Shown: one piece after another, positions 1 to 9,510 of the stretch | Layout of the letters: every line of letters starts with the position of its first letter | Numbering within the stretch: position 1 is the stretch's first letter | Source of the DNA: Prochlorococcus sp. AG-459-B06 | Lineage (GTDB): Bacteria; Cyanobacteriota; Cyanobacteriia; PCC-6307; Cyanobiaceae | DNA length: 64,000 bases | Reading direction: 5' to 3' | NCBI GenBank assembly: GCA_003209475.1 | Contig: QCQY01000001.1 | Location: 1-64,000, forward strand | Translations under genes and position numbers: made by a program | Notes under the pieces: generated by a model | The model's database searches: none | What the model was told of the DNA's origin: nothing | Seen by the model: only the letters and a program-made list of their open reading frames with translations

Positions 1-151
1 GAATGCTTTTGCTGAAGTTGGGGAAATTATTGCTGATAGATTACTGAACCCAAACAATTCTCTGATTGAAAGTCAATGTAAAGAAAGAGTATTAACCTTA
101 TGTAATCGTTTTCCTCTTTATGAAGGCAAACTTGAAGCATCAATTAAATGA
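1..151 (+). CDS. glyA: Serine hydroxymethyltransferase, C-terminal end (partial)
   Basis: The window opens inside this gene; the reading frame begins at base 2 and gives 49 residues ending LEASIK before a TGA at 149-151. The segment with [16 protein letters not shown] and the ending resembles the C-terminus of cyanobacterial GlyA, the PLP enzyme that interconverts serine and glycine and charges tetrahydrofolate. The catalytic part lies outside the window, so the assignment rests on the tail only. Its stop overlaps the cinA start as ATGA, which suggests co-translation. Confidence 0.75.
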   Translation, partial: NAFAEVGEIIADRLLNPNNSLIESQCKERVLTLCNRFPLYEGKLEASIK

Positions 152-1419
152 GCCACAATTCCAAGGGAGTTGAAATTCTTTCCATTGGAACAGAGCTACT
201 TTTAGGAAATATCATAAACACAAATGCTCAATGGATTTCTGAACAGTTGTCGCTATTAGGCTTAAATCACTTTAGACAATCAACTGTAGGTGATAATTGT
301 GATCGAATTATAAAAGTTACACAAGAAATATCGAAAAGAAGTAATCTTCTAATTACAACGGGTGGATTGGGACCCACCCCAGATGACTTAACTACTGAAG
401 CAATAGCCAAATCTTTTAATGTATCTCTTTTTGAAAGACCGCACTTATGGGATGAAATTAAACAAAAACTTCCAAACTCAAAGCTCAAAGACGTTTCCTC
501 TAGCTTAAGGAAACAATGTTTCTTCCCAAAAAATGCTCAAATAATTAATAACCCTAGGGGCACTGCCCCTGGAATGATATGGGAACCAATAGAAGGATTT
601 ACTATTATTACTTTCCCTGGAGTGCCTAGTGAAATGAAAACTATGTGGGAAGAAACTGCTTATGCTTTCATTAAAACCAAATTCTCAGATAGTTATTCCT
701 TTTTTTCAAATACTCTTAAATTTGCAGGAATTGGTGAATCTAGCGTTGCAGAAAAAATTAATTATCTATTAAATCTTAAAAATCCAACAGTTGCTCCATA
801 TGCAAACTTAGGAGAGGTTAAAATCAGAATCACCGCGAGAGCAAAGAGTGACCTAGAAGCAAAAAATATAATTAAGCCTGTAAAAGAAAAATTAAAAAAA
901 GATTTTTCAAAGTTTATTTTTGGAGAGGATAATGATACTTTGCCAAGCGTTTTAATTAAAGAGTTAACTAAGAGGAACCAAACTATTGTTTTTGCTGAGT
1001 CCTGTACAGGAGGTCTTCTATCTTCATCTCTAACATCAATATCAGGTTCATCTAAAGTTTTTCAAGGTAGTATTGTTTCCTATAGTAATGAGCTAAAAAA
1101 TTCATTATTAAATATTTCGGAAGAAAAGCTTACAAAGTATGGAGCTGTTTCTGAAGAAGTTTGTGAAGCCATGGCAATAAATGTAAAAGAGAAATTAGGA
1201 GCAGATTGGGCAATAGCAATAAGTGGAATAGCTGGTCCTAATGGAGGCAGTCCAGATAAACCAGTTGGACTTGTCTACATCTCAATTTCAGGACCGAATA
1301 ATCATAAAACTAATATAAAAAAAATATTTAACTCAACCCGAAACAGAATTGAAATTCAAACACTAAGTGTAAATGTGTGTTTGAACAGCCTCAGATTAAT
1401 CTTATTATCAAGTAGGTAG
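148..1419 (+). CDS. cinA: CinA-like protein (competence/damage-inducible; NMN deamidase domain)
   Basis: The 423-residue protein has the usual two-domain CinA layout. An N-terminal molybdopterin-binding-like (MoCF) domain carries [11 protein letters not shown] near residues 70-80, and a C-terminal CinA/PncC domain begins with FAESCTGG near residue 280. The C-terminal family deamidates nicotinamide mononucleotide; the N-terminal domain is linked to ADP-ribose pyrophosphatase activity in some members. Both domains look complete. The ATG overlaps the glyA stop by 4 nt and fixes the start. In this lineage the role is more likely NAD recycling than competence; that is inference from the family. 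Confidence 0.93.
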   Translation: MSHNSKGVEILSIGTELLLGNIINTNAQWISEQLSLLGLNHFRQSTVGDNCDRIIKVTQEISKRSNLLITTGGLGPTPDDLTTEAIAKSFNVSLFERPHLWDEIKQKLPNSKLKDVSSSLRKQCFFPKNAQIINNPRGTAPGMIWEPIEGFTIITFPGVPSEMKTMWEETAYAFIKTKFSDSYSFFSNTLKFAGIGESSVAEKINYLLNLKNPTVAPYANLGEVKIRITARAKSDLEAKNIIKPVKEKLKKDFSKFIFGEDNDTLPSVLIKELTKRNQTIVFAESCTGGLLSSSLTSISGSSKVFQGSIVSYSNELKNSLLNISEEKLTKYGAVSEEVCEAMAINVKEKLGADWAIAISGIAGPNGGSPDKPVGLVYISISGPNNHKTNIKKIFNSTRNRIEIQTLSVNVCLNSLRLILLSSR

Positions 1420-1435
1420 TAGCTTTTTTAACAAA

Positions 1436-2842
1436 TTGAGTAAAGATACCTTATTTGATAAAGTTTGGGATTTACACAAAGTTTCCAGTCTTCCTGGTGG
1501 CTCAGATCAAATTTTTATTGGTCTTCACTTAATCCATGAAGTGACAAGCCCTCAAGCATTTGGCGCTTTAAAAGACAAAAATTTAACAGTAAAATTCCCT
1601 AGTAGAACTGTGGCTACAGTTGATCACATTGTGCCAACAGATAATCAAAGCAGACCTTTCAAAGATAATCTTGCAGAGCAAATGATTGAAACACTTGAAA
1701 AGAACTGCTTACAACATAAAATAAAATTTTTTAATATTGGTAGTGGAAGTCAAGGAATAGTACATGTAGTAGCTCCAGAATTGGGGCTAACTCAACCTGG
1801 AATGACAATCGCTTGTGGAGATTCACATACTTCAACTCATGGAGCTTTTGGGTCAATTGCTTTTGGGATAGGTACAAGTCAAGTAAGAGATGTTCTTGCA
1901 ACCCAAACCATAGCCATGAATAAATTAAAGGTAAGACAAATTTGGTGCGAAAATCAATTATCTAATGGGGTTTATGCTAAGGATTTAGTACTTCATATTA
2001 TTAATAAACTCGGTGTAAAGGCTGGGGTGGGTTTTGCATATGAGTTCGCAGGGCCTGCGATCAATTTATTATCAATGGAAGAAAGAATGACTATATGCAA
2101 TATGTCTATTGAAGGCGGAGCAAGATGCGGCTACATAAACCCTGATGAAAAGACCTTTAGTTACATGAAAAATAAATTATGCTCACCAAAAAATGAGCAT
2201 TGGGAAAAAGCGCTCAAATGGTGGAAATCATTAAAAAGCGATGAAGACTCAATTTATGATGATGTAATTAAAATAGATGCCTCTAAAATAGAACCAACCG
2301 TTACCTGGGGGATTACACCAGGCCAAAGTATAGGCATTAATCAACAAATCCCTCTTTTAGATGAATTGTCCCCAAATGACAAATTAGTTGCTGAAGAGGC
2401 TTATGAATACATGAGTTTCAAGCAAGGACAATCAATAAAAGATATTCCGATAGAGGTTTGTTTCATAGGCAGTTGCACAAATGGGCGAATCAGTGACTTA
2501 AGAGTTGCAGCTAAAGTATTAAAAGACAAAAAAGTATCTAAGAATGTAAAAGCATTTGTAGTGCCTGGTTCAGAAAAAGTAGCCAATGAAGCGAAACAAG
2601 AAGGTCTTGATCAGATATTTAAGGATTCTGGATTTCAATGGAGAGAACCAGGCTGCTCAATGTGTTTAGCAATGAATTCAGATAAGCTAATAGGTAATCA
2701 AATTAGTGCTAGTTCTAGTAATAGAAATTTCAAAGGTAGACAAGGATCTCCTAACGGAAGAACACTACTCATGAGTCCAGCAATGGTTGCTGCTGCTGCA
2801 ATTAATGGCAAAGTCAGTGACGTTCGAGAATTTATTAACTAA
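1436..2842 (+). CDS. leuC: 3-isopropylmalate dehydratase large subunit
   Basis: LeuC with LeuD isomerises 2-isopropylmalate to 3-isopropylmalate in leucine synthesis. The 468-residue product has the normal family length. Its 4Fe-4S ligands are visible: a cysteine in GSCTNGR near residue 347 and the pair in PGCSMC near residues 407-410. The aconitase-like motif [12 protein letters not shown] is also present. Translation starts at a TTG codon (1436-1438), 17 nt after cinA; no upstream in-frame ATG is available. leuD follows immediately, sharing the final base of the stop, so the two subunits are co-translated. Confidence 0.97.
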   Translation: MSKDTLFDKVWDLHKVSSLPGGSDQIFIGLHLIHEVTSPQAFGALKDKNLTVKFPSRTVATVDHIVPTDNQSRPFKDNLAEQMIETLEKNCLQHKIKFFNIGSGSQGIVHVVAPELGLTQPGMTIACGDSHTSTHGAFGSIAFGIGTSQVRDVLATQTIAMNKLKVRQIWCENQLSNGVYAKDLVLHIINKLGVKAGVGFAYEFAGPAINLLSMEERMTICNMSIEGGARCGYINPDEKTFSYMKNKLCSPKNEHWEKALKWWKSLKSDEDSIYDDVIKIDASKIEPTVTWGITPGQSIGINQQIPLLDELSPNDKLVAEEAYEYMSFKQGQSIKDIPIEVCFIGSCTNGRISDLRVAAKVLKDKKVSKNVKAFVVPGSEKVANEAKQEGLDQIFKDSGFQWREPGCSMCLAMNSDKLIGNQISASSSNRNFKGRQGSPNGRTLLMSPAMVAAAAINGKVSDVREFIN

Positions 2843-3462
2843 TGAAATCCGAGTTTACCCCACCAATTGGGGAAATCACACAAATAAACGGGCAATGTAT
2901 ATCCTTGATTGGTAACGACATTGATACAGATCGAATAATTCCTGCGCGTTTTTTAAAGTGTGTAAACTTTGATTCATTGGGTAAATCTGTTTTCGAGGAC
3001 GATAGAGCAACTTTAAAAGGACGGCATCCTTTTGATCTAGAGGAAAACAAAAATGCCACAATACTAATTGTTAATAGCAATTTTGGATGTGGTTCTAGCA
3101 GAGAACATGCCCCTCAAGCACTTATGCGATGGGGTATCAGAGCAATAATAGGAGAGAGTTTCGCAGATATTTTTTATAGCAATTGTATTGCAATAGGAAT
3201 TCCATGTTTTACGCTTACTAAAAAATCAATAGAAGAAATACAAAACTATTGCGATAATCAATTTTTATTTTTAGAAATTGATCTGAAAAACTCCTTAGCA
3301 AAATCAAAAGATTTAAATTTCAATCTTGACATTAAAGAAAGCTCAAGAAAAATGTTTTTATCAGGAGAATGGGATGCTACTTCAACACTTCTTGATAATG
3401 AAAATTTAATAGAAAATAAATTCAACCAATTACCCTATATAAAATTTAATACTAATTTTTAG
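2842..3462 (+). CDS. leuD: 3-isopropylmalate dehydratase small subunit
   Basis: The small (swivel-domain) subunit of isopropylmalate isomerase, 206 residues. Family motifs are seen: GNDIDTDRIIPARFLK near the start and the loop NFGCGSSREHAPQAL around residues 79-93, which contacts the substrate. It begins at the last base of leuC (stop-start overlap TAATG), giving stoichiometric production of the heterodimer. It ends exactly against the convergent gene on the other strand, with no spacer, so no room exists for a conventional terminator between the two. Confidence 0.97.
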   Translation: MKSEFTPPIGEITQINGQCISLIGNDIDTDRIIPARFLKCVNFDSLGKSVFEDDRATLKGRHPFDLEENKNATILIVNSNFGCGSSREHAPQALMRWGIRAIIGESFADIFYSNCIAIGIPCFTLTKKSIEEIQNYCDNQFLFLEIDLKNSLAKSKDLNFNLDIKESSRKMFLSGEWDATSTLLDNENLIENKFNQLPYIKFNTNF

Positions 3463-5454
3463 CTATTTAAATCCATAGAGACTAAAAGAAACACCCCCTG
3501 CTTGATTATGAGGCTGATAAAAAATACCAAATTCATAGGATCTTTTTTTCCAATTTAAAGAAATTTTAGAATCTATAAATTCACCATAATCATTTGAATC
3601 ATTTGTTAGGTTCAAAATCCCAAAACTCTTGAGAATGATAGGTCCATATAATTGCTGATCAAAAGAAATATCTAAGGTTAAGTCCTCATCATTCTGATCA
3701 AACTTAAAAACACTTTCACCACTATTAAATTTATAGAAAGGTAAAAGACTTATCCGAGTATAGTCAAAAGTTTTATTTTGAAAATTACCAAATATTAATT
3801 CTGGTCCTATACCTAGCCCAAAATATTCTTGATGATCTCCATTTTCGTAGAAAGAATATAATGCTTGAACTCTTGTATTAATACTTAAGCCTTTTGTTAT
3901 TGGTTCAGGAATGTACTTATATGAAATATCAATAGATTTCTTTTTAGGATCCTCAGAACCAATTGGAAATTTCTGATCAAGTGAATAAAACAAATTACCT
4001 TTTAGGTTAGTAATCAATTTTTTAGTATTCAGAGCCTCTGCTGTTATATTAGCCAAACCAAAAGATAAAAATTCTGACTTTTTAATGCCATCAACAATCC
4101 AAGTATTTTGTTTTTGTAATTTTGAACCATAACCTGAGTAAATTTCTGCTTCACCTAATGAACCATTCCACACCCTCTCTCTATAAATTCCATAAAAACT
4201 TTTTTCCCATTTTGAATCTAATAACTCAATTTCTTTACTCAATTTAGTTTTAAATCTAAATGTATTTGGAAATTTATCAAAATCAAGAGAATTTAAATTC
4301 TTGTCTATTTCTAAGTCCCAATTTTTTATTGGGCCTTTTAATTGGGATTTTAAAGCAAAATAATCTTCAAAACTTGTATTTCTTTTAACCCTATCTGAAG
4401 TGATTGATTCGTTCTTCTTTACAAAACTATTTGTATACCCTTTTAATGACCTCTGAATTAGAAATTGCGGCTCTAAATCAAGAACAAAATCATCAGCAAT
4501 ATCTATAGAATTAAATTTCCTGCCAATAAAATACCCATCCTTATCTAAGTTTTCATATCCTAAATTCCACCTGTTTTCAAATTCGAAGAATTCATCGGAC
4601 TTTGTTAAAGTTCTATCTCCAAGCCAAAATGGAATTGAAACCTTTTCTTCGAATATTAAATAGTTTATTGATGATTTAAATCGTAATTTCTCTGCTTCAG
4701 AAATAACTTTTAATGAATTAATGGCTAATTTAACTTGTTTCGATTCAAGTAAATCATTACTAAATACAGCTTTCTTGCTTTCCCATGTTTGGCCATCTAT
4801 AGATATTTTATCTGCAAAAAATAACCAATTCTCAAGCTTTTTTGGAGTATATATAACTTCCTTTTTTTTAAATTCAAGTAAATTTTCTATCTTTTTAGAG
4901 TCTAATAAGCTGAAATTTGACGATAAATCATCAATCAATGTATTGGTATTAATTGATCCCTCAACATCTAATAAATACCCTTTTTCACTAATAAAACTGT
5001 ACTCTAGTTGTTTAACTTTGAAGGATTGAACCCCTAATTCCAAAAAAATATTTCCTTTAGCACTAATTATTTTATTTAACTTATCGTATGTTAAATTGTC
5101 AGCTCTAAGCAGTTTGCCTCCAAAAGAAACAGATACATTACCTTCTGCATAAATAACATCATTTATTTCAGACTGTTTATCAGATTGGATTATTAACTCT
5201 TGTTGCTCTTCGGCTTTAGCCACTAAAAATGAATCAAGATTTTTTTTTATTAAATTTACATAGGAATTATCATCAGAAATCTTTGAAAAACTTGATAATA
5301 TCTCATGATTAAGGAACTTTGACCAAATCAATTTAGTATTTTGATTATTGATATTTTTATTAATTTTTGAGAATTCAGCTGATCTTGATGGCTGTAAGAA
5401 ATTAATAAAAAGAAGAGGGAAAAATATTACTTTTTTTGAAATTCCAGAAATCAA
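3463..5454 (-). CDS. Outer-membrane LptD/OstA-like protein (DUF3769 type)
   Basis: A 663-residue exported protein. It starts with a signal peptide (basic MISGISKK, a hydrophobic run, then PSRSA as a likely cleavage site). Residues about 80-190 have OstA/LptA-like strand repeats (VIYAEGNVSVSFGGK, then ISAKGNIFLE). The rest alternates polar and aromatic residues as in a beta barrel and ends SFSLYGFK. Cyanobacteria carry such a protein (I recall it as DUF3769) as a candidate LPS or outer-membrane assembly factor in place of a classical LptD. It sits tail-to-tail with leuD and upstream of psbI. Membrane location is well supported; substrate is inferred. Confidence 0.75.
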   Translation of the reverse strand: MISGISKKVIFFPLLFINFLQPSRSAEFSKINKNINNQNTKLIWSKFLNHEILSSFSKISDDNSYVNLIKKNLDSFLVAKAEEQQELIIQSDKQSEINDVIYAEGNVSVSFGGKLLRADNLTYDKLNKIISAKGNIFLELGVQSFKVKQLEYSFISEKGYLLDVEGSINTNTLIDDLSSNFSLLDSKKIENLLEFKKKEVIYTPKKLENWLFFADKISIDGQTWESKKAVFSNDLLESKQVKLAINSLKVISEAEKLRFKSSINYLIFEEKVSIPFWLGDRTLTKSDEFFEFENRWNLGYENLDKDGYFIGRKFNSIDIADDFVLDLEPQFLIQRSLKGYTNSFVKKNESITSDRVKRNTSFEDYFALKSQLKGPIKNWDLEIDKNLNSLDFDKFPNTFRFKTKLSKEIELLDSKWEKSFYGIYRERVWNGSLGEAEIYSGYGSKLQKQNTWIVDGIKKSEFLSFGLANITAEALNTKKLITNLKGNLFYSLDQKFPIGSEDPKKKSIDISYKYIPEPITKGLSINTRVQALYSFYENGDHQEYFGLGIGPELIFGNFQNKTFDYTRISLLPFYKFNSGESVFKFDQNDEDLTLDISFDQQLYGPIILKSFGILNLTNDSNDYGEFIDSKISLNWKKRSYEFGIFYQPHNQAGGVSFSLYGFK

Positions 5455-5475
5455 TTTAAAAATTTAATTAAAAGA

Positions 5476-5604
5476 TTAATCTTGAGGACTTTCTAAGTCT
5501 TTTCTGTTTGGAGTTCTTGTTGGGTCACTTGCTAAAAATCCGAAAAGAAATATGCCAACGAAGAAAAAGACAATAGTGTAAACAGAAATTTTTAAGGCGA
5601 GCAT
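5476..5604 (-). CDS. psbI: Photosystem II reaction centre protein I
   Basis: A 42-residue ORF beginning [15 protein letters not shown], with one transmembrane helix followed by a charged stromal/cytoplasmic tail ([14 protein letters not shown]). This is the typical PsbI pattern; PsbI binds next to D1 and CP43 and helps early PSII assembly. The ATG is at 5602-5604 and the stop at 5476-5478. It lies 21 nt upstream of the LptD-like gene on the same strand and 108 nt downstream of psbN, consistent with the usual psb gene grouping. Confidence 0.95.
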
Positions 5605-5712
5605 GGAATTACTTGTACTAACAGAGTTATATCCTATTAAATTTATTATTAAACTATGGTAAATTGTTTACTTTTTGTATTTTTGGAAAATTTTGAAATA
5701 CTTTAAAGGAAA

Positions 5713-5865
5713 TTAATCGTCATGGTCATCCCATGGATCAGTAAGCTTTGCAGCTTTAGGTCCAAATGCAGTCCAAAGACCAAAACCGGTTAAAGCTAGA
5801 AGTAATGCCAGAATTGTTACTGCTATGGAAACTGCAGGATCTGGAGCAGATGATAAAGTTTGCAT
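5713..5865 (-). CDS. psbN: Photosystem II assembly protein PsbN
   Basis: A 50-residue ORF starting MQTLSSAPDPAVSIAV, with one hydrophobic helix (TILALLLALTGFGLW) and an acidic end (WDDHDD). PsbN is needed for efficient PSII assembly and repair but is not a stable subunit of the complex. It is transcribed away from psbH (79 nt between the two starts), the arrangement conserved in cyanobacteria and chloroplasts. Start at 5863-5865 and stop at 5713-5715 are unambiguous. Confidence 0.95.
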   Translation of the reverse strand: MQTLSSAPDPAVSIAVTILALLLALTGFGLWTAFGPKAAKLTDPWDDHDD

Positions 5866-5944
5866 CAATTTTGCTAAGTTTGTAAACAATTTATGTATAA
5901 GTTCTTATACAATAGCGAAATAATATTCGATTTAGTGAATTCAC

Positions 5945-6145
5945 ATGGGTCAAAAAACAGCCTTGGGCAGTCTTCTAAAAGCAATTGGCAATTCAGGTCA
6001 AGGAAAAGTGGTACCTGGTTGGGGAGCAGTTCCTGTGATGACTGTCATAGGACTACTGCTACTTGTTTTTTTAGTTATTCTTCTACAAATTTATAATCAA
6101 TCCTTACTACTACAAGGCTTCTCGGTAGATTGGAACGGCAACTAA
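5945..6145 (+). CDS. psbH: Photosystem II reaction centre protein H
   Basis: PsbH, 66 residues, begins [17 protein letters not shown] and has a single membrane helix ([20 protein letters not shown] region) followed by the lumenal end [14 protein letters not shown]. PsbH is a small core subunit near CP47 and D2 that affects quinone exchange and PSII stability. The start follows the divergent psbN gene by 79 nt. A TACAAT element at 5908-5913 could be its -10 box. A long AT-rich inverted repeat lies just downstream. Confidence 0.96.
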
Positions 6146-6162
6146 TTTCAGAAATTTTCTCA

Positions 6163-6216
6163 AAAAGTTATTTGGTTTTTTTGAAGATTACTAAAATAAC
6201 TTTTCTAAGATTTTTT
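6163..6216 (+). terminator. Possible terminator after psbH
   Basis: An 11-bp inverted repeat pairs 6163-6173 (AAAAGTTATTT) with 6194-6204 (AAATAACTTTT) around a 20-nt loop, and T-rich sequence follows (6210-6220). It sits 17 nt after the psbH stop. The stem is AT-only, so it would be weak; position is the main support. Confidence 0.4.
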
Positions 6217-6289
6217 GTTTTTGTTAATTAGTTATAGTTTATATATATATATTCATAATTCTCAATAAAAAGAGATTTAGAAATAAATC

Positions 6290-6892
6290 ATGAAAGAAAT
6301 ATATTTAATAGGCCTAGGAAATCCTGGTAAAAAATATTTCAACAATAGACATAATATAGGTTTCTTGCTGCTTGAAAATTTTTCTAAAAAATATAATTCA
6401 CATTTTTTATTAAAAGACAAGCTTAAAAGTTCTTGCTCAGAATTTCAAATTAATAATTCTACTTTTAGGTTATTTTTACCAAATACGTTTATGAATAAAA
6501 GTGGTGATGCCGTTCGAGCAATAGTTGATTGGTACAAAATAAATCTAGATCAAATTTTCATAATAGTCGATGATAAAGATCTTCCCCTTGGAAAAATAAG
6601 ATTTAGAAAAAAAGGCAGCTCAGGTGGACATAACGGACTTAAAAGCGTCATTGAACAATTGCAGACACAAAATTTCAACAGAATAAGAATTGGTATTGGG
6701 TCACCTCCTTTAATAAAAGGAAAAAATAATTTCAATACCATTTCACATGTATTGGGAAATATTTCTCCAGAAGAAAAATTAATATTGGACAAAGTATATT
6801 TGAGAATAATAAAATCCCTCGAACAACTAAATACTAAAAAAGAAGAATATATAATTAATGAATTAAATTCTTTTGATAGAGACCAACCTTAG
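6290..6892 (+). CDS. pth: Peptidyl-tRNA hydrolase
   Basis: Pth releases peptides from peptidyl-tRNA that has dropped off ribosomes. The 200-residue protein carries the family motifs in order: GLGNPGKKYFNNRHNIGF (residues 8-25, with the catalytic His in RHNIG), PNTFMNKSG near 64-72, DDKDLPLGKIRFRKKG near 93-108, and SSGGHNGLKS. Length and order are normal. A short DUF gene follows after 3 nt and is probably co-transcribed. Confidence 0.96.
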   Translation: MKEIYLIGLGNPGKKYFNNRHNIGFLLLENFSKKYNSHFLLKDKLKSSCSEFQINNSTFRLFLPNTFMNKSGDAVRAIVDWYKINLDQIFIIVDDKDLPLGKIRFRKKGSSGGHNGLKSVIEQLQTQNFNRIRIGIGSPPLIKGKNNFNTISHVLGNISPEEKLILDKVYLRIIKSLEQLNTKKEEYIINELNSFDRDQP

Positions 6893-6895
6893 GAA

Positions 6896-7153
6896 ATGCG
6901 TTCAAAACCTGAAACGATTGCCAATGTAAGTATCAAGAAATATTGCTTCTCAAAAAAGCAAATTCAGGGGGTTGTGGAAGCTAGTCAATTTAAATGGACT
7001 TTTACATGGTTCTTTAATAAAGGTTTATTAACGGTAAATCCACCTTTGGGAAGAGCATTAATTGAGGATGCATTATTGAGATTTTTATTAAAAAAAGATT
7101 ATGCACTAGAAGCAGGGAATGAATATAAGTTCACTATTTCAGCCAAGTTTTAA
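6896..7153 (+). CDS. Small conserved cyanobacterial protein (DUF3146-like)
   Basis: An 85-residue soluble protein with no signal or membrane helix. It has a compact mix of strands and helices (QFKWTFTWFFNKG, then LGRALIEDALLRFLLKKDYALEAG). From memory it resembles the cyanobacterium-only DUF3146 family; no function is known to me. It starts 3 nt after pth, suggesting one transcript, and its 3' end overlaps the convergent YqgF-like gene by 20 nt. Confidence 0.65.
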   Translation: MRSKPETIANVSIKKYCFSKKQIQGVVEASQFKWTFTWFFNKGLLTVNPPLGRALIEDALLRFLLKKDYALEAGNEYKFTISAKF

Positions 7154-7571
7154 AATCTATATTTTGATTCAAAGTAAACTTCGTCTTGCAATAATCCTCT
7201 AAAATTATCAAAGCTGATATCGCATCAAGGTTTTTATTAAGGATAAAAACCTCTCTAGGTATTAAAAACTTCAGACCACTAATTGGGAAAAGTTCAAAAT
7301 ATCTTGCTTTAGCTCTGTAGGTGGTATTTTTTTCCTCAAAAGTTATTATTTCTTTTTTAAAAAAATATAGTTTTTCTCTAATTGCTCCACTAGTAGTACC
7401 ATTGCCAATAATAATTTGTGATATGTTCTCAGCAGCAATTAAATTTCTGACATAATTCTCAAGTAATTCACTTTTAAGAATAATCGCTTTATAAACTTTT
7501 TTTTGACTTATTTCAGCTAATACTAAGCCGCATTTACTTCTCCCGGGATCAATAGTTATAACTCTAGACAT
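7134..7571 (-). CDS. RNase H-fold / YqgF-RuvC-like protein
   Basis: A 145-residue protein that reads like a compact resolvase-fold enzyme. It has ITIDPGRSKCGLVL at residues 5-18 (first catalytic Asp), IIIGNGTTSG near 53-62 (second strand and loop), ITFEEKNTTYRAKARYFE near 75-92, and NLDAISALIILEDY near the C-terminus, supplying another acidic residue. This is the D-E-D layout of the YqgF/RuvC superfamily, but it is distinct from canonical RuvX and RuvC, so the substrate is unknown. The start abuts the DUF3084 gene stop directly, so it is the last gene of the ntcA operon. Confidence 0.72.
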   Translation of the reverse strand: MSRVITIDPGRSKCGLVLAEISQKKVYKAIILKSELLENYVRNLIAAENISQIIIGNGTTSGAIREKLYFFKKEIITFEEKNTTYRAKARYFELFPISGLKFLIPREVFILNKNLDAISALIILEDYCKTKFTLNQNIDFKTWLK

Positions 7572-8537
7572 TTAAGATGGAATCTTTAAAATATTGATTT
7601 CAACGACTATGGGTTCTACAGTTTTACTATCTCTCAAAGATACTACTTCTAACTTAAATTTGATATTTTGATTCTCTTGAAGAAAGTCTCTAATTTTTTT
7701 TACAAAATTTCTATTTGTTTTAATTTCATTAACTTGTGATCCTTTTGACTTAATTTCATCCCTTGTTTCTCTAAGCAATGATTTAATTTTGAAATTTATT
7801 GATTTAAGATTTAAATCACTTTCTCCCAGAATTGAACTTGTAATAACATCACCTTTTTTGACTATAAATTTATTCTCTAATAAATCAGGAGATACAAAAA
7901 CATAATTGTCACCTTTTAAAACATTTGTTGCTGATTTGATTAGTAAAATCCAGTTGCCCCCACTAGAAGCTATTTTCTGAATTTTTGTAATATCACTAGG
8001 TCTCCACAAAAGAATATTTTTTGCTTCTTTATTAGTTGGAGTGACAATTTTCGTAACAAATTTATCAGCTTCATTGTAGATTTTTGTAAAGTCTATTTTT
8101 ACATTTGAGCCAGAGTTAATTTCAGCTATAAATAAAGTTTGTCCTCTTTTAATAACAATATTTCCTCTCCTAAATTCTTTAATATTATTTTTTAATTGAT
8201 TTAGCTCCTTTTCTTTTTGAATAATTTTACCTTCAAGTTCCTTTCGTTCTTCCTGCAAAGGGATTAAAGCCTTTTTACTTTCATCTAAAGTTTTTTGCAA
8301 AAAAGGAATATCAACAAAAAGCCTTTGTCTGAATTCTTCACTTACTAAAATCAATAAACCTATTGATATTGAACTAATAAACCCACCAGTAATAATTGTT
8401 ATTATAGTTGCTGTTTTTTTTGGTCTTAATTTTAAGATACTAAATCTTGCTTTACCAATCTTTGTTCCAAGAATATCCCCAAAAGGTGCAATTAATCCTC
8501 CTAGTAATATTAAAAAAACAATTAAAATCCAAGCCAC
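7572..8537 (-). CDS. Membrane-anchored coiled-coil protein (DUF3084-like)
   Basis: A 321-residue protein with two N-terminal membrane helices (about residues 2-22 and 43-66). A lysine/glutamate-rich coiled coil follows (about 82-120), then a soluble domain with repeated beta-rich segments. This matches the cyanobacterial DUF3084 family as I remember it; no biochemical role is established. It lies 39 nt downstream of ntcA on the same strand and directly abuts the following nuclease-fold gene. The conserved linkage to ntcA is suggestive but not proof of a role in nitrogen control. Confidence 0.75.
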   Translation of the reverse strand: MAWILIVFLILLGGLIAPFGDILGTKIGKARFSILKLRPKKTATIITIITGGFISSISIGLLILVSEEFRQRLFVDIPFLQKTLDESKKALIPLQEERKELEGKIIQKEKELNQLKNNIKEFRRGNIVIKRGQTLFIAEINSGSNVKIDFTKIYNEADKFVTKIVTPTNKEAKNILLWRPSDITKIQKIASSGGNWILLIKSATNVLKGDNYVFVSPDLLENKFIVKKGDVITSSILGESDLNLKSINFKIKSLLRETRDEIKSKGSQVNEIKTNRNFVKKIRDFLQENQNIKFKLEVVSLRDSKTVEPIVVEINILKIPS

Positions 8538-8576
8538 TCTTTTGCATATGCTCAGTACATCATAATTTATGATGAA

Positions 8577-9311
8577 TCAATTAAATCTTTTTGCAAGAGC
8601 AATTGGATCGAACACTGTGATCTTTTTTCTTTCAATATTAAGAAGCCCTGAATCCTTTAAATCTCCCAATAATCTTGTAATGGTTACTCTTGTAGAACCA
8701 ATAGCTTCAGCTATTGCCTGATGTGAAAGCCTTAAATCTATCGTAATGCCTTTTTCACCTGCAACTCCAAAGTCTCTACAAAGAACCATTAAAAAACTTA
8801 CTAAACGAGAAGACATATCTCTATGTGTAAGAGTTTCTATCATTGTCTCAGTTTGCAGGATCCTACTTGAAAGCCCCTGAAGAAGTAACAGTCCTACTGA
8901 TGCATCTTCCTCTATAGCTCTTAAAACAGAATTTGCGGGTGCTGTTATCATTTCAACTCTTGTGAATGCTATGGCATGGTAAAAACGATCAGATCTATGG
9001 CCTGTTAGAAGAGATAAAACACCAAAGAGGCTATTTTCTCTTAAAAGAGCAACAGTTATTTCTTCTCCTGACTCATAAACTCTTGAAAGTCTTACTGCTC
9101 CTCTTCTTATAAGATAAACTCTTTCAGCAGGGTCCCCAGGGAAGAATATAGTTTTAGATCTCTCAACCATTTCTGTGCTTGCACCATCTAGACCTTTAAT
9201 AACTTCCATTAAAGTTCTATTGATTGGAAAACGTTCTCCAACAGAGTTAATTTTACTTTGTCCGGAATGTTGCGAACTAAAGCGATTGAATCCTCGTGAA
9301 GCAGGTATCAT
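8577..9311 (-). CDS. ntcA: Global nitrogen regulator NtcA (CRP/FNR family)
   Basis: NtcA activates nitrogen-assimilation genes when 2-oxoglutarate signals nitrogen shortage. The 244-residue product has an effector domain (about 50-150) with the glycine-rich roll ([22 protein letters not shown]). A central dimer helix follows, then a winged helix-turn-helix near 195-225 ([21 protein letters not shown]). The N-terminal extension of about 25 residues before PINRTLMEV is longer than in many homologues. An NtcA-type operator lies just upstream with class-II spacing, indicating autoregulation. Confidence 0.97.
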   Translation of the reverse strand: MIPASRGFNRFSSQHSGQSKINSVGERFPINRTLMEVIKGLDGASTEMVERSKTIFFPGDPAERVYLIRRGAVRLSRVYESGEEITVALLRENSLFGVLSLLTGHRSDRFYHAIAFTRVEMITAPANSVLRAIEEDASVGLLLLQGLSSRILQTETMIETLTHRDMSSRLVSFLMVLCRDFGVAGEKGITIDLRLSHQAIAEAIGSTRVTITRLLGDLKDSGLLNIERKKITVFDPIALAKRFN

Positions 9312-9331
9312 AAATATCTTGACTATTAAAA

Positions 9332-9373
9332 AATTTAAGGAGACGCCCTAAAATATCTTGTATCAACAGTAAC
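9332..9373 (-). promoter_or_regulatory. NtcA-dependent promoter of ntcA (operator plus -10)
   Basis: On the minus strand 9360-9373 reads GTT, eight bases, TAC, one mismatch from the NtcA consensus GTA-N8-TAC. Exactly 22 nt downstream lies TAAATT (9332-9337), fitting the TAnnnT -10 box of class-II NtcA promoters. The predicted start of transcription is about 15 nt before the ntcA ATG. Consensus and spacing are established for cyanobacteria; use of this site is inferred. Confidence 0.7.
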
Positions 9374-9510
9374 AATTTTCAATTCTTATAAGTTTATCAA
9401 CAAGCTTTTTTCAGTCAGTTTCAAATTGCTTAACCCTTTTTTAAGTAAAATTACACTATATGCGGTGTCACTTGATTCTAATTATACTGCATGTAGAAAG
9501 TATCTAAATA

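Noticed and set aside
5893..6096. 67-codon ORF overlapping psbH
   Set aside because: It is psbH read in another frame; the psbH frame is unambiguous.
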